This document shows positions 8,682 to 16,947 of a DNA stretch of 58,778 nt, piece by piece. The stretch is from contig JAGQYI010000055.1 of the NCBI GenBank assembly GCA_020436165.1, positions 1 through 58,778 of the forward strand, given 5' to 3'. Under the pieces are notes generated by a model that did not search any database, was not told the DNA's origin, and saw only the letters and a program-made list of their open reading frames with translations. The stretch's first letter is position 1. Each line of letters starts with the position of its first letter. This stretch comes from Cyclobacteriaceae bacterium. Its GTDB lineage: Bacteria; Bacteroidota; Bacteroidia; Cytophagales; Cyclobacteriaceae. Both the position numbers and the translations under genes were made by a program.

Positions 8682-10481
8682 ATGAAAAGAATATTTTTAC
8701 CCTATACTCTTTTTGCTGCTGCAGCTCTTTTTATTTTCTCCTGCACACATAGTAAAAATGAAGTTGTTGAACTTGAAAAAGCAAAACTTGAGCTTAATGT
8801 TGCCGACTCCAATGTGGTACTGCCTCCTGCCTGGGCATTTGGTGTATTGTATGGAGGCTACACCAACCAGGAACAAACCATTGCAACTGTTAAGGAGATT
8901 CAGCAACATGATTATCCCATCGATGCGTATTGGATCGATTCATGGTTCTGGAGCTTTGACGACCATGGAAGAGGGCCTAAAAAATATATTGATTTTGTAG
9001 CAGATACAGTTGCCTATCCCAACCGCAAGGCAATGTGGGACTTCTTACAGCAAAATCATATAAAAGGAGGTTTTTGGGTATGGGACTGCATTTTGGAAAC
9101 CGGAAATGAAGCAGCGTATAACGAATTTGACAGCTTAGGCTATTTTTCTTCCAAGTATTTGAATACAAATCCATGGCATAACAACAGCACCACTACCGCC
9201 ATGTTTGAAAATGGTGGTAAGCATCCGGGTACCATGTGTGGAAATATTGACTTTACAAATCCGGATGCAGTGGCTCTTTTTAAAAGCAAGATGAAGCACT
9301 TTTTTGATGAAGGGGCAGATTTTCTAAAGCTCGACAGAACCTCCAGTGTGCCAGTTGTAAAAACCATGTTTGAAATAAGTCAGGAATATGGTTTGGAGAC
9401 CAAAGGGCGTGGGTTTATGTTCTCGCATACCGGAGGAACCGACTCAGAGGAGTTCAAACGCTACCCAACCAAATGGACGGACGATACCCGTTCTGACTGG
9501 ACCATTGAATCGCCAACCAAGGAATTTAATACCTGGGTGCCCAAAGTTGCCCTGAAGGAAAATATTACCATGTTTACAGATCCTGAAAATGAAAGCAGTA
9601 AGATTCCTTTCCTAACCAACGATACCGGTGGGTTTGATATGGGCATTACGGATAAGGTAGACGAGGAGCTTTACATTCGATGGTTAGAATTTTCTGGGTT
9701 CAATCCTATTATGGAGGTCTTTTCACAGCCGGAAAACACTACTAAAAATTTAGCCTTCAACTATTCTGATAGAGCAGATAGCATTTTCAGAAAATACACC
9801 CATTTAAGGATGGAGCTTTTCCCTTATATCTATTCCTATGCTATTGCAACTCGAGTAAAGGGTGTAAACCTTGTTCGTCCTGTGAGTGGTGTGCTTTACG
9901 AATACAACTTTGGAAAAGAGCTTTTAGTAGCACCGGTGTATGAGCAAGGCGCCACCCAGCGAAAGTTATACTTGCCAGAAGGGAATTGGGTTAATTATTG
10001 GACAAATGAAAAGGTCACTGGAGGACAGGAAATAGTTGCAGATGCGCCTATTGATCAAATTCCTGTTTTTGTAAAAGAGGGCGCTATTATTCCAATGCGA
10101 GCCTATTCAAAAAATGTTGAAACAGGCTCTAACGATACACTTTCATTACACATTTATCCGGAAGAAGATGGTGAGTTTACGCTGTATGAGGATGATGGAA
10201 TATCCAACGATTATTTAAAGAACATTCTTACGGCAACGGATATTGAATTGATTAACGAGGAAGATGGGAGTTTTAAAGTAGTGGTTGGCCCGAGAAAAGG
10301 CAGTTTTGAAAACATGCCTTCAAAGCGTAGTTGGCAATTGGTTGTTCATTCTGAAAACAACTATTCTGAAGCCAAAGCCGGTGACGGCCATGAATCAGAA
10401 TTGACAAAGGAGAAAAATGCTTGGAAAACAGGCCTGTTTAATTCTGAAGCAGATCAGAAACTTGAAATAATGGTTAAATAA
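8682..10481 (+). CDS. GH31 family alpha-glycosidase lipoprotein
   Basis: 599 residues. Lipoprotein signal with Cys21 (LFIFSC). The TIM barrel starts almost at once (WAFGVLYGGYTNQEQ, about 51), so the N-terminal beta-sandwich usual in this family is missing or tiny. The nucleophile is probably Asp218 in FLKLDRTS and the acid/base Asp267 or Asp268 in KWTDDTRSDW. C-terminal beta domains follow from about 390. GH31 enzymes are retaining alpha-glucosidases, alpha-xylosidases, sulfoquinovosidases and relatives; KLD instead of the common DMNE leaves specificity open. First gene of a plus-strand run with three esterase-like genes, 5 nt before the next. Two palindromes sit upstream. Confidence 0.88.
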   Translation: MKRIFLPYTLFAAAALFIFSCTHSKNEVVELEKAKLELNVADSNVVLPPAWAFGVLYGGYTNQEQTIATVKEIQQHDYPIDAYWIDSWFWSFDDHGRGPKKYIDFVADTVAYPNRKAMWDFLQQNHIKGGFWVWDCILETGNEAAYNEFDSLGYFSSKYLNTNPWHNNSTTTAMFENGGKHPGTMCGNIDFTNPDAVALFKSKMKHFFDEGADFLKLDRTSSVPVVKTMFEISQEYGLETKGRGFMFSHTGGTDSEEFKRYPTKWTDDTRSDWTIESPTKEFNTWVPKVALKENITMFTDPENESSKIPFLTNDTGGFDMGITDKVDEELYIRWLEFSGFNPIMEVFSQPENTTKNLAFNYSDRADSIFRKYTHLRMELFPYIYSYAIATRVKGVNLVRPVSGVLYEYNFGKELLVAPVYEQGATQRKLYLPEGNWVNYWTNEKVTGGQEIVADAPIDQIPVFVKEGAIIPMRAYSKNVETGSNDTLSLHIYPEEDGEFTLYEDDGISNDYLKNILTATDIELINEEDGSFKVVVGPRKGSFENMPSKRSWQLVVHSENNYSEAKAGDGHESELTKEKNAWKTGLFNSEADQKLEIMVK

Positions 10482-10486
10482 TTTCT

Positions 10487-11185
10487 ATGATGTTCTTAAA
10501 AAAGAATCCTATTCTCAAAACGCTCCTTTTCGCATTTATATCAATTGCCTTTTTGGTGAGCTGTACGCACAGGGAACCAAAAATATTTGTGATAGGGGAC
10601 AGTATTTCATTGTTTTACGGCCCTTACTTACAGCAAGACTTTTCAGGGAAATTTATCTACGACCGGAAGGGAGGAACGGGAGATGCTTTTAAAGATTTGG
10701 ATAATCCTACGGGAGCTAATGGAGGAGACTCTCAAATGGTGTTGGATTACCTGAAGGAGTTACATGCTAAAAAGGATTTTAAAACCGATTATTTTCTCAT
10801 CAATTGCGGGTTACACGATATCAAGCATAAAAGCATGGATGGCCCCGCCCAAATTAGTTTGGGCGATTATAAGAAGACCCTCGAGGAAATAATAAGCTTA
10901 ACCAGGCAAATGAAAGCCAAAATGATATGGTTGAACAGTACACCCGTGGTGGATTCCATTCACAATTCCAGGGTTCCGTTTTTTAGGTTTAACAAGGATG
11001 TGGTTGCATACAATAGCGCAGCTGACAGTATTATGAACCATGCCCATGTTCCGATTATTGATCTTAACACCTTTACCCAAAAATATATTCCTGAAGGGTA
11101 CATGGATCATGTGCATTACAAAGAAGATGTTCGCAAAAAGCAAGCTGATTTTATCATGCAAAATTTGGAAGAGATCGTAAAATAA
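10487..11185 (+). CDS. SGNH/GDSL-type esterase lipoprotein
   Basis: 232 residues with a lipoprotein signal (IAFLVSC). The SGNH blocks are visible: catalytic Ser in VIGDSISLFYG (block I), the Gly-rich GGTGDAF segment (block II), FLINCGLHDIKH in place of the usual GxND (block III), and the Asp-x-x-His pair in YMDHVHYKED (block V). Such enzymes remove acetyl or other acyl groups from polysaccharides or lipids. It sits in the same operon as GH31 (5-nt gap) and the following alpha/beta hydrolase (7-nt gap), so deacylation of the locus substrate is likely. Two adjacent ATG codons occur at the start; the first was used. Confidence 0.82.
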   Translation: MMFLKKNPILKTLLFAFISIAFLVSCTHREPKIFVIGDSISLFYGPYLQQDFSGKFIYDRKGGTGDAFKDLDNPTGANGGDSQMVLDYLKELHAKKDFKTDYFLINCGLHDIKHKSMDGPAQISLGDYKKTLEEIISLTRQMKAKMIWLNSTPVVDSIHNSRVPFFRFNKDVVAYNSAADSIMNHAHVPIIDLNTFTQKYIPEGYMDHVHYKEDVRKKQADFIMQNLEEIVK

Positions 11186-11192
11186 AATTCAC

Positions 11193-12098
11193 ATGAGTAG
11201 TAAGATTTATATATTGGCCGTTATGGTAGTAGTAAGCACATTGGGATACGGACAAGATACGATTCCACTTTACAATTCCGCAATTCCAAATTATCTTAAA
11301 AATGATATTGCAGAGTTTTATGAGCCTTTAGGTGGCGATAATTTTCACATCAGCCTTGTGGATACACCTGAAATGTACATTTACAAACCCACTAAACAAT
11401 TAGGAGATAAAACGGCTGCAGTTTTAATATGCCCTGGTGGCGGTTACAAATATTTATCGTTTTATCACGAAGGGGTAGAAGTGGCCGAATGGTTTGCAGA
11501 AAGGGGCGTGCTGGCAGCAATTCTTAAAAGTCGCTTGCCAGATGACCGTTTGATGACTCATAAAGAAAATGTGCCTTTGATGGATGCCAAACAGGCGATG
11601 CGGATTTTACGTACAGAGGCTAATGAATGGAATATTGACCCTGAAAAAATTGGAGTAATGGGATTTTCGGCAGGAGGTCATCTGGCAGCTTCTCTTTCTA
11701 CGCATTTTGGAGAGGGGCAGCGGCCCAATTTTAGCATTTTGATTTACCCGGTTATTTCAATGGAGAAGGGGCTGACTCACATGGGCTCCCGAAATGCCCT
11801 TTTGGGCAAAAAACCGGATGAAGCCCTTGTTGAAGAGTATTCTAATGAAAAGCACATTTCTTCCACTACGCCTCCAGCGTTTTTGGTACATGCTTCAGAT
11901 GATGGAGCGGTTCCTTATCGAAACAGCATAGTTTACTATGAACAGCTCATTGAGAAAGGAGTTAAACAATGTGAGATGCATATTTTCCCCAAAGGAGGTC
12001 ACGGGTTTTGGATGGCCAAAGGAAGAAAGGAGCCCGTTTCTGAGTGGCCCGAGCTAATGGAGGCCTGGTTACTGGCAAATGGTTGGATGGTTAAATAA
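11193..12098 (+). CDS. Secreted alpha/beta hydrolase (esterase)
   Basis: 301 residues with a Sec signal (cleavage near STLGYGQ). Alpha/beta hydrolase fold: oxyanion segment LICPGGGYKYLS, nucleophile Ser in MGFSAGGHLAASL, Asp in LVHASDDGAVPY and His in PKGGHGFWM. This set matches the BD-FAE/acetyl-xylan-esterase-like group often found in polysaccharide utilisation loci, where it removes acetyl or feruloyl esters. Specificity is not certain. It is co-directional with neighbours on both sides, and its stop is followed after 7 nt by the start of the second SGNH gene. Confidence 0.85.
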   Translation: MSSKIYILAVMVVVSTLGYGQDTIPLYNSAIPNYLKNDIAEFYEPLGGDNFHISLVDTPEMYIYKPTKQLGDKTAAVLICPGGGYKYLSFYHEGVEVAEWFAERGVLAAILKSRLPDDRLMTHKENVPLMDAKQAMRILRTEANEWNIDPEKIGVMGFSAGGHLAASLSTHFGEGQRPNFSILIYPVISMEKGLTHMGSRNALLGKKPDEALVEEYSNEKHISSTTPPAFLVHASDDGAVPYRNSIVYYEQLIEKGVKQCEMHIFPKGGHGFWMAKGRKEPVSEWPELMEAWLLANGWMVK

Positions 12099-12105
12099 TT
12101 TATCA

Positions 12106-12774
12106 ATGAAATTGAGATATCTTTTAAAAGTAGTTCTGGCTCTATTAATGGTCTCTTGTTCCGGTAGAGTTCAAGAGTCAAAAAAAATAATAGCAATAGG
12201 CGACTCTAACGGAGCATTCGATTATGGTTGGGTGGCCCAGCTTCAGAAGCTGTTGCCCAATGATGTGATTTATAATACTTCGGTTCCCGGCAACACTATT
12301 GGCTTTGATAACCTTGGCCAAACGCGACTTAATACCTTGACGAATTTGGAAACCTATCTTAAAGAAGCTCAGGATAGCCTTAAAACGGTGGATTATGTAG
12401 TGATTATGTTGGGTACAAACGATTCGAAATATGTTTTCAGAGACCAGAAGGAGGAGGTGCTAGCCAACATGGACACATTGATTTCCAGTATTCGATACTT
12501 TTTTAAAGATAGTAAAGTGCCCCAAATACTACTTGTTGCTCCACCACCGTATGGAGATGATTCCATTCTCGCAGAGAAATACAACGGGGGAAATGGAAGG
12601 GTGAAGTTATTGGCCGGTGAATATGCTAAGCTGGCAAAGCAAAACCACTGTGAGTTTGTTGACGTGTATCACGTTTTTGAGAATACATTTATGAACTACT
12701 CCAAAGATGGGGTTCATTTAAATGAAGAGGGGCAAAGGATAATCGCCCAGAACATTTTCAAAAAAATCAAGTAA
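12106..12774 (+). CDS. Second SGNH/GDSL-type esterase lipoprotein
   Basis: 222 residues from the ATG at 12106. The frame is open from 12079, but that start overlaps the previous gene and hides the lipoprotein signal (MKLRYLLKVVLALLMVSC). SGNH blocks: Ser in AIGDSNGAFDYGW, VIMLGTNDSKYVF (GTND, block III) and DGVHLNEEGQ (Asp-x-x-His, block V). It is more canonical than the esterase at 10487, and the two are only distantly alike, so they may remove different acyl groups. Last gene of the plus-strand run. Its stop lies one base from the stop of the convergent sulfatase gene, leaving no room for a separate terminator. Confidence 0.84.
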   Translation: MKLRYLLKVVLALLMVSCSGRVQESKKIIAIGDSNGAFDYGWVAQLQKLLPNDVIYNTSVPGNTIGFDNLGQTRLNTLTNLETYLKEAQDSLKTVDYVVIMLGTNDSKYVFRDQKEEVLANMDTLISSIRYFFKDSKVPQILLVAPPPYGDDSILAEKYNGGNGRVKLLAGEYAKLAKQNHCEFVDVYHVFENTFMNYSKDGVHLNEEGQRIIAQNIFKKIK

Positions 12775-12775
12775 T

Positions 12776-14203
12776 CTACTTATCCTCTTTTTCTTTTTTT
12801 CTCAAGTAGTCAATATGGCTGTTGTCGGCCGGGGTTTTGATAACCAGTGGAGGAGGTAGGTTTCCTAATTTCTTATACTGATCTTCCATCTGGTGAAACA
12901 ATTCTTTGGTTGTTTGGGCATCATCTAAATAAAGATTATTCTCCTCACCAGGATCAGTACTCAAATCAATCAGAAGTGTATCATGAGGGGCAACACCTTT
13001 CTTCCAGGGGGTTTCAGAATTGCCTTTATAAGGCTTCTTAACTTTCCATTCACCACTTCTAAAAGCCTGTAAATTGTTTTCCCCATCAAAAAACAAATAG
13101 GTACTGTTTTCCCTTTTACCTGTATTTAAAAGAACCTGTGATATGTTTCTACCATCTAATACAATACTGTCAGGTATTTCATAGCCAACAAGGTTGGCAA
13201 ATGTTGGGAACCAGTCCATTTGGCTGGCCATATCGTTATCAACAATACCTTTGGGTATTTTGCCTTTCCACATAGCAACGGTAGGCACACGCATGCCTCC
13301 TTCAAAAGTGAATTGTTTCCCTTCTCTAAGAATGCCAGCCGATCCTCCAAGTTCTTTCATGGCTAACCAGGGACCGTTATCACTGGAAAAAATCACCAAT
13401 GTGTTTTCCAACAAATCAAGTTCGTTCAATTTTGTAAGCACCTTGCCAACGCTCCAGTCGAGCTCCTGAACCACATCACCGTACAATCCTCTTTCAGAAG
13501 TTCCTACAAAGCTTTCAGATGCATAAATGGGCACATGTGGCATGTTGTGCGCCAGATATAAAAAGAAGGGCTTGTCTTTATTTTTATCAATAAACTTAAG
13601 TGCTTCTTCTGTATATCTTTTTGTAATGAAATGCTGGTCTACTTTGAACTCTTCTACATCATTATCCCTCATGTACACAACGCTTGCCATATCGTTGCTA
13701 TACGGGATTCCAAAATAGCTGTCAAATCCCTGCTGTAATGGTAAGAATTCATATTGATGTCCTAAATGCCATTTTCCAACTATGCCTGTTTTGTAATTTT
13801 TAGACTTAAGTATCTCGGCAATCGTCACTTCCTCAGTAGGCATACCTGTAAAACTTTCGGGGAAGAATACATCGTGTATACCCATACGAATAGGCAACCT
13901 TCCTGTAAGCAGTCCTGCTCTTGAAGGGGAACAAATGGGAGATGCAGAATAGAACGATGTGAACTTAATCCCTTCATTAGCTATTTTGTCAATGTTGGGT
14001 GTTTTAATGTCGGTGGCTCCAAAGCTCCCTATATCTCCATAACCCAGGTCATCAGCAAAGATGAAAACTATATTGGGTGGTTTCTCTTCTCCTTCGTCTT
14101 TGGTGCAACTATGCAGACCTAATGAGATAACAAAAAGTACTAAAATAGAATGGGCAGCTCTTGAAGTCATTTGAAGTTTGTTATTGTTTTTGGTAAACTT
14201 CAT
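12776..14203 (-). CDS. Sulfatase (formylglycine type) lipoprotein
   Basis: 475-residue S1-type sulfatase that hydrolyses sulfate esters. The metal-binding NIVFIFADDLGYGD lies at about 44-57, and the maturation motif CSPSR gives Cys91 for conversion to formylglycine. GKWHLGH and SDNGPW further support the family. A lipoprotein Cys (LGLHSC) is at residue 33 of this start. An alternative ATG at 14170 shortens the signal and removes the 23-nt overlap with the upstream esterase gene; neither start has a clear ribosome site. It would desulfate the sugar in the periplasm or at the surface. No formylglycine-generating enzyme or anSME is in the window. Last gene of the long minus-strand locus. Confidence 0.92.
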   Translation of the reverse strand: MKFTKNNNKLQMTSRAAHSILVLFVISLGLHSCTKDEGEEKPPNIVFIFADDLGYGDIGSFGATDIKTPNIDKIANEGIKFTSFYSASPICSPSRAGLLTGRLPIRMGIHDVFFPESFTGMPTEEVTIAEILKSKNYKTGIVGKWHLGHQYEFLPLQQGFDSYFGIPYSNDMASVVYMRDNDVEEFKVDQHFITKRYTEEALKFIDKNKDKPFFLYLAHNMPHVPIYASESFVGTSERGLYGDVVQELDWSVGKVLTKLNELDLLENTLVIFSSDNGPWLAMKELGGSAGILREGKQFTFEGGMRVPTVAMWKGKIPKGIVDNDMASQMDWFPTFANLVGYEIPDSIVLDGRNISQVLLNTGKRENSTYLFFDGENNLQAFRSGEWKVKKPYKGNSETPWKKGVAPHDTLLIDLSTDPGEENNLYLDDAQTTKELFHQMEDQYKKLGNLPPPLVIKTPADNSHIDYLRKKEKEDK

Positions 14204-14954
14204 TCAAGTATTTTGAGGCAAATCTTTTGCCCAGTGTTCTCTGTGATGCCGCGTTATAATGAATATGGTCCGAATTACTGGCAAGACCTTTAGAAGAAAT
14301 CACATAAGTATTGCTGTCAGCATTAGCCACTTCGTTGATGATTCCGTTTAAAGTCTTCCAGTCCTGGTTCCTGGATTCTGGTTCTGAGTATGTGCCAACC
14401 TCACCCACCAAAATGGGTAATTGATCATTTCCAGCATCTTTTCTGAATCTCTGGAACAACTCTTCCAATCTCATTTTATAATTAGGCAAATCGCGTGGGT
14501 TCGCATCACTTTCTCCCTGAAGCCACAATATGGCTTTTAGGTCGCCTAACTTTTTGGTGCTGTCAAGCCTGGTTTTAAAGTTGCTGTAAAGGTGGACGCC
14601 TCTGTGCAAGGAATCGCCCAGCCATTGGCTGATCGAGCTTGCCCCAAGAGCAGTTGGCACCAACACGATCTCTACAGAATTAGGGATATTTTTCTTTAGC
14701 TCTTTTGCAAAAGGATAACCTGGCCCAATACCTTTCAATTTTGGTTCATAGAAATGCAAAGGATCTTTCGCCAGTTCCAATTGCATATCCTCGTTAAGGG
14801 TATATATTCCTTCAGTTGTTATCGTATCCTGAGGCTCCACAACCCCTCTGCCAGCCATATTGGATTGGCCTGCCAATACAAAAACCCACTTTTCGGTTTT
14901 AGTGCTACAACCAAGCGTAGACATTGCAATAAGTAGAATTAGAATATTTCTCAT
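14181..14954 (-). CDS. SASA-domain carbohydrate acetylesterase lipoprotein
   Basis: 257 residues with a lipoprotein signal (MSTLGC). The sialic-acid-specific acetylesterase-like fold (as in CE6 acetylxylan esterases) is shown by VLAGQSNMAGRG with the catalytic Ser, LWLQGESDANPRD and a late SDHIHYNAASQ with the catalytic His. Despite the family name, most environmental members deacetylate plant or algal polysaccharides. It begins 3 nt after the mannonate dehydratase stop and overlaps the sulfatase start, so it belongs to the same operon. Together with the three plus-strand esterases, this makes four candidate deacylases around one locus. Confidence 0.87.
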   Translation of the reverse strand: MRNILILLIAMSTLGCSTKTEKWVFVLAGQSNMAGRGVVEPQDTITTEGIYTLNEDMQLELAKDPLHFYEPKLKGIGPGYPFAKELKKNIPNSVEIVLVPTALGASSISQWLGDSLHRGVHLYSNFKTRLDSTKKLGDLKAILWLQGESDANPRDLPNYKMRLEELFQRFRKDAGNDQLPILVGEVGTYSEPESRNQDWKTLNGIINEVANADSNTYVISSKGLASNSDHIHYNAASQRTLGKRFASKYLNEVYQKQ

Positions 14955-14957
14955 TGT

Positions 14958-16136
14958 TTAGTCTTTAATGGAACCCAAAATTCCCAATTCAAGGCCACGT
15001 AATTCTGCTAAGCCGCGCAACCTGCCAATACCCGAGTATCCAGGATTGCTCTTTTTGTTCAGATCGTCCAGCATTTTATGGCCATGATCTGGTCGCATAG
15101 GGATAGATGTTCCCCTCTTTTGCTGCTCTTTAACCAGCTCCTTCATTACATTCAACATATCCACATCACCCTCTAAATGATTAGCTTCGTAGAAGTTGCC
15201 CCGGGCATCTCTTTGGGTACTTCGCAAATGGATGAAGTTGAAATGTTGTCCTAATCTTTTCACCATACCAACAAGGTCATTATCGGGCCGCACCCCGTAG
15301 GAGCCCGTACAGAAGCAAAGACCATTGCTTGGGCTCTTCACAGCATTTACAATTGTAGTGGCGTCCTTTTCTGTGCTAACCACTCTGGGAAGGCCTAAAA
15401 TTGGGTAGGGCGGGTCGTCCGGATGGATGGCTAGCAATACTTCATTAGATTCCGCAACCGGTACTATTTCTTTTAAAAAAGCAATTAGATTGTTTTGCAG
15501 TTGGGCAGCATTTATTCCTTTGTAGGTCTCCAGTATTGTGTTGAATTTTTCAACAGAAGATGAGCTTTCCGTCATTCCCCCTGGAAGCCCGGCAATAATA
15601 TTTTGAATTAGCTGTTGTTTATCGGTTTCGGAAAGAGTTTGAAAGTAGGCGTTTGCTTCTTCCTTTTCGCTGGCCGAGTATTCCTCTTCAGCTCCCTTTC
15701 TTTTTAAAATAAAAAGCTCAAACGCTGCAAAGGCAGTTGTATCGAAACGCAGCCCGGTAGAACCATCTTCCATTTTATATTCGAGATCGGTACGCATCCA
15801 GTCAACCACAGGCATGAAGTTATAGGTAACGATTTTAATATCGCATTTAGCAAGGTTCTCAATACTTTTTTTATAATTCTGAATGTACTTATCAAAGTCG
15901 CCTGTTCTTCTTTTAATGTCTTCATGCACAGGTATGCTTTCTACTACGGACCACTTTAATCCGGCTTTTTCAATAAGCTCTTTCCTTTTGAGGATTTCAT
16001 CTACTTCCCAAACCTCGCCCATTGGAACATGGTGTAAGGCAGTAACTACGCCTGTGGCTCCTGACATACGAATGTCCGCCAGACTTACCGGGTCATCCGG
16101 CCCATACCATCTGAATGTTTGTTCCAGTCGTTTCAT
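14958..16136 (-). CDS. uxuA: Mannonate dehydratase
   Basis: Dehydrates D-mannonate to 2-keto-3-deoxygluconate in hexuronate breakdown. 392 residues from the ATG at 16136, the family's usual length. The frame is open to 16169, but that start would lie inside the upstream gene, whereas 16136 follows its stop by 1 nt. Family signatures include RWYGPDDPV near the start, [11 protein letters not shown] and RPDHGHKM, with Cys, His and Asp ligands for the divalent metal, and the closing [13 protein letters not shown]. Cytoplasmic. It lies directly downstream of the mannonate oxidoreductase, so the operon covers fructuronate to KDG. The isomerase UxaC and the KDG kinase and aldolase are not in the window. 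Confidence 0.96.
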   Translation of the reverse strand: MKRLEQTFRWYGPDDPVSLADIRMSGATGVVTALHHVPMGEVWEVDEILKRKELIEKAGLKWSVVESIPVHEDIKRRTGDFDKYIQNYKKSIENLAKCDIKIVTYNFMPVVDWMRTDLEYKMEDGSTGLRFDTTAFAAFELFILKRKGAEEEYSASEKEEANAYFQTLSETDKQQLIQNIIAGLPGGMTESSSSVEKFNTILETYKGINAAQLQNNLIAFLKEIVPVAESNEVLLAIHPDDPPYPILGLPRVVSTEKDATTIVNAVKSPSNGLCFCTGSYGVRPDNDLVGMVKRLGQHFNFIHLRSTQRDARGNFYEANHLEGDVDMLNVMKELVKEQQKRGTSIPMRPDHGHKMLDDLNKKSNPGYSGIGRLRGLAELRGLELGILGSIKD

Positions 16137-16137
16137 C

Positions 16138-16947
16138 CTATACTCCTGAAAAGGCATTAAAGCCACCATCCACAGGAATTACAGTTCCTGTAATAAAACC
16201 GGATGCATCGCTGCAAAGCCATAGTAACGTGCTGATTAGTTCTTCGGCCTTCCCAAAGCGCCTCATGGGAGTTTGGCTAATAATGGTTTCTCCTCTTTGG
16301 GTAAGGGAACCATCTTTATTTAATAGCAAATCCCTGTTTTGCTCACCAATAAAGAACCCGGGAGCAATGGCGTTAACCCGTATATTTTCTGAGTGTTTGG
16401 TAGCCATTTCAACCGCCAGCCATTGGGTAAAATTATCAATAGCTGCTTTGGAAGCAGCGTAGCCAACCACCCTCGTCAATGGTTTTTGAGCTGCCATTGA
16501 GGATATGTTAACGATGCAACCCTTTTTTTGCACTGCCATTTGCTTACCGAAAACCAACGTAGGAAGAACGGTTCCTTTAATATTTAGGGCTGTCACCGAA
16601 TCAAAATCTTCCATGTTCATATCAAAGAAGTTCTGATCGGGCATAATAACCGCACCTTTTACATTTCCACCGGCAGCATTCACCAAAATATCTATGCTGC
16701 CCCACTTGTTGATAACTTCTTGCCGGGCCTTCTCCAAAGAGGATTTATCAAGCACATCGGCAGTAATTCCCATAATGTCAAGGCCATCCCCAATCTCTTC
16801 AATCTTTGATTGAATGGTTTTTTCGGTTCTACCCAAAATAGCCACTTTAACTCCTTCTTGTGCCAAACCTTTGGCCATAGCCCCTCCCAGGGCTCCTGAG
16901 CCTCCTGTTATTACGGCTACTTTGTTTTTGTAATTGTGTTCAATCAT
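16138..16947 (-). CDS. SDR-family D-mannonate oxidoreductase (fructuronate reductase)
   Basis: 269-residue short-chain dehydrogenase with the NAD(P) motif [12 protein letters not shown] at about 14-25, NAAGG in the middle and an active-site Y-x3-K in [10 protein letters not shown]. The long insertion ([16 protein letters not shown]) and placement beside uxuA match the SDR-type mannonate oxidoreductase found in Bacillus (YjmF) and many Bacteroidota, which reduces fructuronate to mannonate. It replaces the unrelated long-chain UxuB of enterics, so no symbol is given. It overlaps the GH3 stop by 1 nt and leads uxuA by 1 nt. Function is inferred from family and context. Confidence 0.88.
   Translation of the reverse strand: MIEHNYKNKVAVITGGSGALGGAMAKGLAQEGVKVAILGRTEKTIQSKIEEIGDGLDIMGITADVLDKSSLEKARQEVINKWGSIDILVNAAGGNVKGAVIMPDQNFFDMNMEDFDSVTALNIKGTVLPTLVFGKQMAVQKKGCIVNISSMAAQKPLTRVVGYAASKAAIDNFTQWLAVEMATKHSENIRVNAIAPGFFIGEQNRDLLLNKDGSLTQRGETIISQTPMRRFGKAEELISTLLWLCSDASGFITGTVIPVDGGFNAFSGV

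Noticed and set aside
12079-12105. Upstream start for the second SGNH esterase
   Set aside because: It overlaps the end of the previous gene and places nine extra residues before an otherwise ideal lipoprotein signal.
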